A stretch of DNA of 10,006 bases from Alphaproteobacteria bacterium UBA2964 (GTDB taxonomy: Bacteria; Pseudomonadota; Alphaproteobacteria; MPNO01; UBA2964): contig DEBE01000033.1 of assembly GCA_002348425.1 (NCBI GenBank), positions 1 through 10,006 of the forward strand. The letters run 5' to 3'. Each line of letters begins with the position of its first letter. Position 1 is the first letter of the stretch. Made by a program: the position numbers and the translations under genes. Positions 1 to 6,597 of the stretch are shown here, one piece after another. A model generated the notes under the pieces. It ran no database searches, was not told the origin of the DNA, and saw only the letters and a list, made by a program, of their open reading frames with translations.

Positions 1-566
1 CCGCTAGACCAGGTATCATCGATAATTACGACACAATCTCTTTTGTGTGCTTCTTGTGCAATCGCTTTTATATCCTGAAGTTCAAAAGTCAGAGACCCTG
101 GGGATTCCGTATAAATTATTTTGGTGTTATCTTGAATGAGGTCGCGTATTTCTTCGCCTATTGTGGGGTCATAATAGGTCGTTGAAACGTTAAATCGACC
201 AAGAAAATTATTGCAAAAATTTCTGGTGGGGCCGTAGACAGTGTCGACCATGAGTACGTGATCTCCGGCCTCCAGATATGCCAGCATTGCCGCGTTAATT
301 GCCGCTAATCCAGAACTCATACAAACCGCTCGATCTCCTCCTAAAAGTTCGGCTGTAGCAACTTCTAAAGACTGGTGGGTTGGTGAGCCTTGTCGGCCAT
401 AAGTAAATACATCCAGCTCCCATCTTCTGGTACGACGTTCACGAAATTCTTCCAGGGTTGGTGCGACGATAGTGGAGGCGTGATAGACCGGGGGATTAAC
501 AAATCCATAGTTGCTATCGGGATCCCGGCCTGCCGTAGTTATGAGGGTATCTTGTTTTTTCTTCAT
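1..566 (-). CDS. metC: Cystathionine beta-lyase, N-terminal part (gene runs off the left edge)
   Basis: PLP-dependent enzyme of the Cys/Met metabolism family. A cystathionine beta-lyase would cleave cystathionine to homocysteine, pyruvate and ammonia in the cytoplasm. The 188 visible residues carry the family's landmarks: YGRQGSPTH from residue 56 (Tyr56 and Arg58, which contact the PLP phosphate of the neighbouring subunit), SSGLAA from 84 (phosphate-binding loop), Tyr111 in VDTVYGPT (stacks on PLP) and IIDDTW from 181 (Asp183 for the pyridine nitrogen). The Trp after that Asp fits the beta-lyase branch rather than cystathionine gamma-synthase. The PLP lysine and about half of the roughly 390-residue enzyme lie beyond position 1. 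The ATG at 566 has only a weak ribosome binding site. It lies 86 bases downstream of sseA on the same strand, so co-transcription is plausible but not shown. MetC is the best call; methionine gamma-lyase-like activity cannot be excluded. Confidence 0.88.
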   Translation of the reverse strand, partial: MKKKQDTLITTAGRDPDSNYGFVNPPVYHASTIVAPTLEEFRERRTRRWELDVFTYGRQGSPTHQSLEVATAELLGGDRAVCMSSGLAAINAAMLAYLEAGDHVLMVDTVYGPTRNFCNNFLGRFNVSTTYYDPTIGEEIRDLIQDNTKIIYTESPGSLTFELQDIKAIAQEAHKRDCVVIIDDTWSS

Positions 567-652
567 TGATTAGACCAAAATTTTTTAAGTGGCTTAAGTT
601 CTATACTGAAAATTTTATTATCTTGCTTAAAAGTAGTTGGTTGGCTTTGGTA

Positions 653-1507
653 TTAATTTTTTTCGACAGGTAAATTTTTGTTGCTACCCCATTCGGACCA
701 GGAACCATCATAGACGGACACCTTCTTTTTATTCAAGGCATACATTCCTAAGGCCAATACACAAGCCGTAACACCAGACCCGCAACTAGTAACCAGTGGT
801 TTATCAATATCGATGCCGGCACGAGTAAATTCAGCAATAAGATCTGAATCGGGCAATATTGTTTTGGTTTTAGGGTCAATCAACCGATCAAAGGGCAGGT
901 TTCGAGAGCTTGGTATGTGTCCGGGGCGGCAGCCAGGGCGCGGTTCCGGATCCTTTCCATGAAAACGACCCTCGGGCCTGGCATCGGTTATCTGTACTGA
1001 ATTGTCGTCGGTGTATTTCAGTATCTGTTCTGCAGTTCTGAAGAAGTCCTTATTGAGGGTTCTTGAAAATTTTGTTGCGCGAACTTTCGGTGGTTTGTCG
1101 GTCAATGGGCGTCCTTCAGCCATCCATTTGGGCAGCCCGCCATCAAGAACGGAGACTTTCTCGTGCCCGAATGCCCTTAAAATCCACCAAGGGCGTGCAG
1201 CTGAAAATAGTCCCATTCCGTCATACACAACGACTGTACTTTCGTCGCCAATTCCGAGTTTCCTCATATCCGACTGGAACTGCGGAGTTGATGGTAATGT
1301 ATGAGGTAGAGGACTGTTTTGATCAGCTATTTTGTCGATATTCCAAAAAACCGCCCCGGGAATATGCAAATCCTGATACTCCGCATACCCGTCTCTGTTC
1401 ATAGTTGGCAAATACCAAGAGGCATCACATACACAAATCTCGGGATTGTCTATGTTTTCCTCAAGCCAATCGGTTGTAACCAAAGGATGGTTTTCAGATG
1501 CGGTCAT
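653..1507 (-). CDS. sseA: 3-mercaptopyruvate sulfurtransferase
   Basis: Two-domain rhodanese-family enzyme that transfers sulfur from 3-mercaptopyruvate to thiols or cyanide in cysteine breakdown. The N-terminal, non-catalytic rhodanese domain covers about residues 8-135 and includes GAVFWNIDKIAD. The catalytic domain covers about 155-275. Its active-site loop is CGSGVTAC (Cys242 when counted from the ATG at 1507). A CGSG(V/T) loop is typical of mercaptopyruvate sulfurtransferases, whereas thiosulfate sulfurtransferases usually have CRKGVT. The Arg-rich stretch before GHIPSSRN supplies the usual substrate-binding arginines. An ATG also exists two codons earlier at 1513, but AAGGG lies six bases before the 1507 ATG and directly abuts the 1513 one, so 1507 is chosen, giving 284 residues, normal for the family. 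metC follows 86 bases downstream, consistent with a sulfur amino-acid unit. Confidence 0.93.
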   Translation of the reverse strand: MTASENHPLVTTDWLEENIDNPEICVCDASWYLPTMNRDGYAEYQDLHIPGAVFWNIDKIADQNSPLPHTLPSTPQFQSDMRKLGIGDESTVVVYDGMGLFSAARPWWILRAFGHEKVSVLDGGLPKWMAEGRPLTDKPPKVRATKFSRTLNKDFFRTAEQILKYTDDNSVQITDARPEGRFHGKDPEPRPGCRPGHIPSSRNLPFDRLIDPKTKTILPDSDLIAEFTRAGIDIDKPLVTSCGSGVTACVLALGMYALNKKKVSVYDGSWSEWGSNKNLPVEKN

Positions 1508-1517
1508 ATTCATCCCT

Positions 1518-1554
1518 TAGACAATTCGTTCGAAAGTGTCTATCTCGAATTATA
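1518..1554 (-). promoter_or_regulatory. Candidate sseA -10 box and leader inverted repeat
   Basis: Read on the minus strand, a perfect TATAAT lies at 1554-1549, with no convincing -35 box at normal spacing. A start about seven bases downstream would fall at the beginning of an inverted repeat, TAGACA (1542-1537) pairing with TGTCTA (1523-1518); inside it GAA and TTC can add a short inner stem. The repeat ends against the AAGGG ribosome binding site of sseA. It could be a 5' mRNA stem-loop affecting translation or stability, or an operator. The boxes and repeat are seen; the role is inference. Confidence 0.35.
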
Positions 1555-1737
1555 AATGGTTTTAAGGTCCTTCTTATTAACAACTTTAACTGGGAACCGA
1601 TAGTTATTTCTGAAGGATAGGATTTAAGAGTAAGTCCATTACCCGATCATGATTTATATCCGGGTTGCCCGAAATGTCCTGAGAGAGCATGATAGCAGGG
1701 TCTGAAAGAGATTGATTAAGAAAAGAGAGGATGAAGA

Positions 1738-2979
1738 ATGCAACCTGTCCGTATGTTTTGTTGGCATTTTATGGCTTACCCACATCTACCTAAGGATTTT
1801 GACGAAAATAACGATAGTGGGTGGGTGACCGTACCCAACAAGTTATGGGACGGTGAAAAATCTCGAGGGCTCTACCAAGAATATCTGGGTCAGCTCGCAT
1901 ATGCTGATGAGCTGGGATTTGATGGAATGGTTCTAAATGAGCATCACCAAAATATTTACGGATTGATGCCATCGCCAAATATTTTGGCTTCAGCTCTGAC
2001 TCAAATTACAAAAAATGGGAAAATTGTTGTCTTGGGTAATCTTCCGCCACTTTTCTTGAATCCGATGAGGGTCGCAGAAGAATACGCCATGCTTGATAAC
2101 ATGTCTGATGGACGACTGATTGCGGGTTTCGCCGTTGGCGGAGGGCCGGAGGCATTTAATTACAATGTCCCCTCTCCACAGGGGCGGCGGCGGCTTTGGG
2201 AGGCAATAGATTTAATTGTAAAAAGTTGGACCGACGATGGGCCTTTTGCTCACGAGGGGCCCTGTTATCCGATGCGTTATGTTAATATTTGGCCTAAACC
2301 ACTTCAAAAGCCGCACCCAGAGGTTTGGGTTCCAGGGTCCCGTAGTGTTGAGTCTATGGGCGAAGTTGCCAAACGAGGTTATTGTTATTTTCTGTCTTCA
2401 CGATCTCATGGTGGCGGTACTCGCATGGCCGCCAAAGAATTTGCAGGTGTAATGAAAGATCATGGCAAGACATACACCCCCTTTAAGATGGGAGTTCTTT
2501 TATCTGTGTATGTAGCCGAAACAGATGAACAGGCCAGAGCGGAGTCTGAAGAAGGTATCTTTTATTTTCTTAGGAATTGTTTGAAGGGACACTTGAGAAA
2601 GGAGGGACGATCGATGACATTTGGGCCGGGTGTACCCTCTCAATCCCTTCGTTCGTGGGAAGCGTTCTTGGATGCATCTAGAGCTGCCGCAGGGGGTGAC
2701 CTTCTTGGTGATGCGAAAGATTGGGAAGATCTTGAAAGTAAGAATTCAATTATGGTCGGGAGCCCGGAGACAGTTAGAAAAAAACTTTGGGAATTCGTTG
2801 AGGATGCAAAGGTTGGCAATTTATTGATCCAGTTCCAGTTTGGTAACATGAAAGATGAATTGGCTCGAAAATCCATGAAATTGTTTGCGGAACAAGTAAT
2901 GCCCGCGATGCGCCGCGACTCGGCTGATCTTTTTGCTAAGGACTTCCCAATGCTTGAGGAGATGGAGGCAGCGGAATGA
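1738..2979 (+). CDS. LLM-class (luciferase-like) flavin-dependent monooxygenase
   Basis: Bacterial luciferase-fold oxidoreductase of 413 residues, expected to use reduced flavin (FMNH2 or F420H2 in this superfamily) and usually O2 to oxidise an organic substrate. Visible family features are the early beta-strand segment RMFCWHFMAYPHLP, LGFDGMVLNEHHQ at about 59-71 (the EHH motif of this family), IVVLGNLPPLFLNPMRVAEE at about 97-116, LDNMSDGRLIAGFAVGGGPE at about 119-138 (the well-conserved DxxSxGR segment with the flavin-phosphate side of the barrel), and WPKPLQKPHPEVWVPGS near 185-201. There is no signal peptide. The ATG has AGAGAGG about seven bases upstream. The stop overlaps the ATG of the following hydrolase, indicating translational coupling. 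The substrate cannot be named; family members act on sulfonates, alkanes, aldehydes, chelators and heterocycles. Confidence 0.9.
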   Translation: MQPVRMFCWHFMAYPHLPKDFDENNDSGWVTVPNKLWDGEKSRGLYQEYLGQLAYADELGFDGMVLNEHHQNIYGLMPSPNILASALTQITKNGKIVVLGNLPPLFLNPMRVAEEYAMLDNMSDGRLIAGFAVGGGPEAFNYNVPSPQGRRRLWEAIDLIVKSWTDDGPFAHEGPCYPMRYVNIWPKPLQKPHPEVWVPGSRSVESMGEVAKRGYCYFLSSRSHGGGTRMAAKEFAGVMKDHGKTYTPFKMGVLLSVYVAETDEQARAESEEGIFYFLRNCLKGHLRKEGRSMTFGPGVPSQSLRSWEAFLDASRAAAGGDLLGDAKDWEDLESKNSIMVGSPETVRKKLWEFVEDAKVGNLLIQFQFGNMKDELARKSMKLFAEQVMPAMRRDSADLFAKDFPMLEEMEAAE

Positions 2980-3782
2980 GCCTCCATGATTTAAACGTTC
3001 AAGGCCGTAGCATTCAGATTTATGAAGGTGGGGAGGGTACGCCTGTACTTTATCTGCATGGGATTGCTGATATGCACGGGTTGAGTGATAAAAAAACCAA
3101 TCTCATAGACTTGCTAGAGAAAAATTACCGAATTATTGCTCCGGCAATGCCGGGCTGCGTTGGTTCTGAAGAAGATAATAGCCTCGAGAATATTGATGAT
3201 CTTCGTTTTCACACTTTAGAAGTAATGGACGAACTCGGCTTAGAGAAAGTTAACCTTGTCGGGAATTGTGTTGGTGGTTGGCTCGGTGCAGAATTGGCGG
3301 TGAATAATCCCGAGCGCGTAGACAAGCTCGTGTTAGCTGGCGCCTCCGGATTATTTGTCTCAGGTGAACAAATTGGTGATTTGTTTATGGCAGTGCAGCC
3401 TCTTAATGGAACAATAGATGATGTCCGCCATATGTTATTCAACGACGGCAATGGAGAGTTAGCTGGTGAATGGATCCCAGACCAGTTAACAGGAAAGTCA
3501 CAGGGTATGCTTAGATACAAGATATTTAGATGTATCGCTCGTTTTGGTTTTAAACCGCCCTATTTTTACGATCCAAAATTAATTGAACGCCTTCATCGAT
3601 TTAAAGGGAAATCCCTGATTATATGGGGTGAGAGAGATCAGTTTGTTCCCATGCGTCACGCGGAGGCTTATGAGAAAGGCTTTCCCTATAGTTCTACTCA
3701 AATCATTGGAGATTGTGGACACGCGGTTAATCTAGAGGCTCCACAATCAGTCTCTGATCTTATTTCTGAATTTTTTGGCTAA
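2976..3782 (+). CDS. Alpha/beta hydrolase with a cysteine at the nucleophile position
   Basis: A 268-residue cytoplasmic alpha/beta-hydrolase-fold enzyme. The oxyanion segment is YLHGIAD (27-33). The nucleophile elbow reads LVGNCVGGWLGAELA (94-108), so the G-x-Nuc-x-G position is Cys98 (codon TGT at 3267-3269) instead of the usual Ser. The acid is probably Asp221 (WGERDQFVP) and the base His249 (GDCGHAVNLE). A Cys-Asp-His triad is known from dienelactone hydrolase, but this protein otherwise resembles the Ser-type carbon-carbon or ester hydrolases (meta-cleavage hydrolase/esterase-like). The start ATG overlaps the monooxygenase stop as ATGA and has GGAGG seven bases upstream. Coupling to a flavin monooxygenase suggests it hydrolyses an ester, lactone or ketone formed by that enzyme; this is inference. 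A non-hydrolytic role is also possible. Confidence 0.88.
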   Translation: MSLHDLNVQGRSIQIYEGGEGTPVLYLHGIADMHGLSDKKTNLIDLLEKNYRIIAPAMPGCVGSEEDNSLENIDDLRFHTLEVMDELGLEKVNLVGNCVGGWLGAELAVNNPERVDKLVLAGASGLFVSGEQIGDLFMAVQPLNGTIDDVRHMLFNDGNGELAGEWIPDQLTGKSQGMLRYKIFRCIARFGFKPPYFYDPKLIERLHRFKGKSLIIWGERDQFVPMRHAEAYEKGFPYSSTQIIGDCGHAVNLEAPQSVSDLISEFFG

Positions 3783-3820
3783 ATATATTAGTTTTTAACG
3801 AGTAATGTATAGAAAATTTA

Positions 3821-4864
3821 ATGGCTTTATTAATCGATTCACGAAATCTTTCGGGTCTTCTTTCTTTGGATGATGCCATCCACGCTGTCAGAAATGGTTT
3901 TAAAGATCAGGGAAGTAGTCCTTCCTTCAGCGCACCGAAAACCAGAATACAACACGAGGACCGCCGGATAACTGTTCACCCGGGAGGTTGCCCCACATTG
4001 GAGGTTTCCGGAATGTTCATACATGCGGAGAGGTTTACATTTAAAGGCGATGCGCAACAATATAATGGTGCAGGACGAAGGGTATATGTCGTTTATAACT
4101 CCGAAACGGCGGAATTAAGAGGCATCATTGTCGGCTCTCTGCCCTTATATCCATTCGATACATTTGAGGAAACTTTTGGCACTGAAACCTCGATCACTAG
4201 TGCGGTCGGCACGGACCTGATCGCACGGGATGATTGCAGGGTTCTGGCGTTATTAGGCACCGGCCTTCAGGCACGAAGACACCTCGTCGCAATGGCAAAA
4301 ATTCGACCAATTGAAGAGGTAAGGGTTTATAGTAGATCTGCGGTTAATAGGGAGAAATTTGTCGGGTTTATGAGGGATTACTGTGATTTGGATATACGTT
4401 CGGTTGAGGATGCCCGTGAGGCTGTTACAGGTTCGGATTTGATTTGTTGCGCGACGAACACCAACATTCCGGCACTTCATGGAAAATGGTTGGAAGCAGG
4501 GCAGCATGTCACCTCTATTGTTAATTCGACAAAAGGAGTTATGGAACAGGCCAAGTTAACCAAACCGAGACGAGAAATTGATGATGAAGTCGTTCGCCGA
4601 GCGGATATGATACTTGTGAATATTCGGGAGCAATCAATTGCTGAAGAACACGGGGATTTATGTGAGCCAATAGCAAGGGGTATTACTACTTGGAATAATA
4701 TCGACGAGCTCGGAGAATTACTGACGGGTAAGACAGTAGGACGTACTTCAAGAGACCAAATAACACTCTTTAAACAAAATTCAGATCAAGGCGTCGGCTT
4801 TATGGGGTTGGCCGGATTAGCTTGTGATATCGCTGAAAAAAATAATATCGGGATAGAGGTTTAG
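3821..4864 (+). CDS. Ornithine cyclodeaminase/mu-crystallin family protein, atypical
   Basis: A 347-residue NAD(P)-binding protein of the ornithine cyclodeaminase/mu-crystallin family, whose members include ornithine cyclodeaminase, alanine dehydrogenase, ketimine reductases and opine-type synthases. The Rossmann dinucleotide loop is LLGTGLQARRHL (144-155). The Lys of the substrate site is probably Lys75 in ERFTFKGD. The C-terminal part has the family's REIDDEVVRRAD, ELGELLTGKTVGRTSRDQIT and FKQNSDQGVGFMG segments. The conserved Arg before the Rossmann domain (LRTAA in typical members) appears replaced by Glu122 in the segment TETSITSAV, and the Asp of authentic ornithine cyclodeaminase is not seen near SIVNSTKG. 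True ornithine cyclodeaminase activity is therefore doubtful. It follows the hydrolase by 38 bases without a clear ribosome binding site, and may belong to the same transcript. Confidence 0.87.
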   Translation: MALLIDSRNLSGLLSLDDAIHAVRNGFKDQGSSPSFSAPKTRIQHEDRRITVHPGGCPTLEVSGMFIHAERFTFKGDAQQYNGAGRRVYVVYNSETAELRGIIVGSLPLYPFDTFEETFGTETSITSAVGTDLIARDDCRVLALLGTGLQARRHLVAMAKIRPIEEVRVYSRSAVNREKFVGFMRDYCDLDIRSVEDAREAVTGSDLICCATNTNIPALHGKWLEAGQHVTSIVNSTKGVMEQAKLTKPRREIDDEVVRRADMILVNIREQSIAEEHGDLCEPIARGITTWNNIDELGELLTGKTVGRTSRDQITLFKQNSDQGVGFMGLAGLACDIAEKNNIGIEV

Positions 4865-4878
4865 AAAAAATTTTTTCT
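4863..4878. repeat. Perfect A/T palindrome between convergent genes
   Basis: The 16-base sequence AGAAAAAATTTTTTCT is its own reverse complement and begins within the stop codon of the upstream cyclodeaminase-family gene. It lies in the 46-base gap between two convergent genes, where a bidirectional terminator is expected. With no GC stem it would be a weak intrinsic terminator; the T-run could still help end transcription. It may also simply be an A-tract/T-tract. No stronger hairpin was seen in the gap. Confidence 0.3.
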
Positions 4879-4910
4879 TTATATTTATGGGTCTAAAATA
4901 ACTCTGAGAA

Positions 4911-5981
4911 CTAGTTTCTGATATCTTGATGGAACCATTCCATAGGAATATGCATTCCCAACTTTTTCTTCTTTGCACTTTCATAGATTACCCGACCGAC
5001 AGCGGCAAATTGTAAGCCTGCAGAATTATTATCAAAGAATATACTCTCTGTATCGTTTTTTCGACCTTCGCTATCTCCATTAATGACGCTAGCTAATGTG
5101 GGCCAGTCATTTGTTTCGTAGCGTCTGAGGTAGGCTTTACCCGATGGGCGGCGCGCCCGTTCCTGTTCTGAGCCGATATTTAGGTCGTCATATGATTCTT
5201 TGGACATTCCGATTATCTTGTCCACAGAGCTGAAGACGGGCTCGTCTATTTCATCAATACGACATCGAATGAACAGGGGCCCCGAGTTTTGGGCGTTCAT
5301 CATTTCTTCCGTGTAAACCGGTGTTCGAGAATCTGTGCAAAGAGCGACAATGTCTGCGCCTGAAGCCACGGATAGGTTGTCTTTTACTGTTTTAACCTTT
5401 AAGCCCAATTTTTTTGTCATCTTTTCAGCAAATTTTTCTCGATTTTTTTTCGTTGGGCTCCAAACTCGTATTTCCTCAATATTACGGACAGTGCATATGG
5501 CTTCTGTGTAAGCATGAGCCATTCCTCCTGACCCGACTACTCCGAGAATTTTAGAATTTTTTCTGGATAAATATTTAGCTCCGACTGCGGCTGTGGCCCC
5601 TACACGAACGTGCTGAATGATACCGTCGTTCATAAGGGCAATTATTTCACCGTTTCTCATATCTATTAAGATTACAAACCCACAATATTTTCCTGGCTCC
5701 ATATTATGCCATTCTTCGGTTACCGCCCCATCGTATTCAGTCCACGATAAAATATCTGACTTAAACCTGAAGGCCAAAGTAGGGGGGTCATACATTGCCC
5801 CTAAGAGAGATCCCCAGCGATAATAATCCCCGTCAACGGCGGTGGGAGACCATAAATCTGTGCGAGGTTGGAAACAGGCGAGACCCTGCGCGTATTGTTT
5901 AAGGACTGCTTCCATTGCATCAACTGCTTCTTTCATATCCAGAACCCGCTCCTGGACATCGTTATTTATCAATAGAGCCAA
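4911..5981 (-). CDS. Ornithine cyclodeaminase/mu-crystallin family protein, second copy (TTG start)
   Basis: A 356-residue NAD(P)-dependent family member, clearly different from the one ending at 4864. Counting from the TTG start: substrate-site Lys around 74 (AFRFKSD), the conserved Arg126 in IQHVRVGATAAVGAKYL, the Rossmann loop GVVGSGGMAHAY at 147-158, and a C-terminal DNNSAGLQFAAVG plus IPMEWFHQD tail typical of a broad subgroup annotated simply as ornithine cyclodeaminase family. The TTG at 5981 is preferred because AGGAG sits exactly seven bases upstream and family members usually begin with a hydrophobic xLLLxNxDV stretch, matched by LALLINNDV. An in-frame ATG at 6047 would add 22 residues of no family resemblance and overlap the upstream gene by 29 bases. 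It is the second gene after the CopD-like protein. The exact substrate is unknown; imine reductase, alanine/opine dehydrogenase-like or cyclodeaminase chemistry are all possible. Confidence 0.9.
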   Translation of the reverse strand: MALLINNDVQERVLDMKEAVDAMEAVLKQYAQGLACFQPRTDLWSPTAVDGDYYRWGSLLGAMYDPPTLAFRFKSDILSWTEYDGAVTEEWHNMEPGKYCGFVILIDMRNGEIIALMNDGIIQHVRVGATAAVGAKYLSRKNSKILGVVGSGGMAHAYTEAICTVRNIEEIRVWSPTKKNREKFAEKMTKKLGLKVKTVKDNLSVASGADIVALCTDSRTPVYTEEMMNAQNSGPLFIRCRIDEIDEPVFSSVDKIIGMSKESYDDLNIGSEQERARRPSGKAYLRRYETNDWPTLASVINGDSEGRKNDTESIFFDNNSAGLQFAAVGRVIYESAKKKKLGMHIPMEWFHQDIRN

Positions 5982-5988
5982 CGTTTTT

Positions 5989-5993
5989 CTCCT
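5989..5993 (-). promoter_or_regulatory. Shine-Dalgarno AGGAG deciding a TTG start
   Basis: On the minus strand AGGAG is followed by seven bases (AAAAACG) and then TTG at 5981, an ideal spacing. No comparable site precedes the in-frame ATG at 6047. This is the main reason for the start chosen for the second cyclodeaminase-family gene. Confidence 0.75.
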
Positions 5994-6018
5994 GTAAGCA
6001 ATGGCCTTTGCCAATAAG

Positions 6019-6474
6019 TTAATTGATGTATCGTCCTGTTGCGCCAAGAATAATGTTTAGTAGGCCAAGCCATAAATTAGCAGTAACTATTATCCTAATC
6101 TGATTAAGATTTTGACCAGCGACTGGTATATTTTCCTCTTCTACGGCCCTCTTAAATCGTGAGTAAGGTGCAAACCACAAGTGAAGATATAAAAGTAGCA
6201 TAAGCCAGCCAAGGAGGTGCATTACGTGGTACAAAACCGGGAGATTTTTAAATCCTGAATAACCTACGAAGGTTATATAGTAACCTGAACTAATCAGGAG
6301 GATAACCGCGCACCAGACCCAAGGAAAAAATTTTTTAAAACTCCGGCTCCATAATGCGATTCTGTCGGCCGGTTCCATAGGACCCGCTGCTAGTCGTAAT
6401 ACATAAACAGCAAAGAACATTCCTCCTACCCATATTACGGCAGAAAGTAGATGTAGGGTAACAGCAAAAGCCAT
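6019..6474 (-). CDS. CopD-like four-helix membrane protein
   Basis: A small integral inner-membrane protein of 151 residues. Four hydrophobic helices are visible at about residues 3-27, 48-71, 79-103 and 124-147. The first begins VTLHLLSAVIWVGGMFF, with a His in helix 1 and the WVGG turn typical of CopD-family (copper resistance D domain) proteins and related haem- or copper-linked membrane proteins. Further His residues occur in helix 3 (YHVMHLLGW, YLHLWF). Whether it handles copper, haem or neither cannot be decided; there is no CopC or other copper gene nearby. The ATG at 6474 is chosen because GGAG lies six bases upstream; an in-frame TTG at 6486 would overlap that site. The second cyclodeaminase-family gene starts 37 bases downstream on the same strand, suggesting a two-gene operon. 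Confidence 0.82.
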   Translation of the reverse strand: MAFAVTLHLLSAVIWVGGMFFAVYVLRLAAGPMEPADRIALWSRSFKKFFPWVWCAVILLISSGYYITFVGYSGFKNLPVLYHVMHLLGWLMLLLYLHLWFAPYSRFKRAVEEENIPVAGQNLNQIRIIVTANLWLGLLNIILGATGRYIN

Positions 6475-6547
6475 ATTATACTCCAATATTTTTCCTGTTG
6501 CTCGTGGGCTTGATTACCTTCTAACGGTACTCTAGTTTTCTCGATCG

Positions 6548-6575
6548 ATTATATAGAACTAAAACTCAGCGTAAA
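6548..6575 (-). promoter_or_regulatory. Candidate sigma70-type promoter for the CopD-like/cyclodeaminase-family operon
   Basis: On the minus strand TTTACG (6575-6570, four of six matches to the -35 consensus) is separated by 16 bases from a perfect TATAAT (6553-6548). Transcription would start near 6541, about 67 bases before the CopD-like ATG. It lies in the 123-base divergent gap shared with the MoxR gene. No equally good promoter for the plus-strand MoxR gene was seen. Confidence 0.4.
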
Positions 6576-6597
6576 ATTACAAATTAAAGTGGGATCC

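Noticed and set aside
585..597. Small hairpin TTAAG-TGG-CTTAA between sseA and metC
   Set aside because: The five-pair AT-rich stem is weak and on the transcribed minus strand is followed by A, not T, residues, so it does not make an intrinsic terminator.
1002..1404. Plus-strand frames of 100 and 113 codons within sseA
   Set aside because: They are antisense shadows of a clear two-domain sulfurtransferase.
1665..1693. TTGCCC and CATGAT with 17-base spacing as a promoter for the monooxygenase operon
   Set aside because: Each box matches only four of six consensus bases, no better than expected by chance in this gap.
2640..2987. Open frame of 115 codons on the minus strand over the monooxygenase 3' end
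   Set aside because: It is a shadow of the monooxygenase coding frame, Ser-rich and without a plausible domain.
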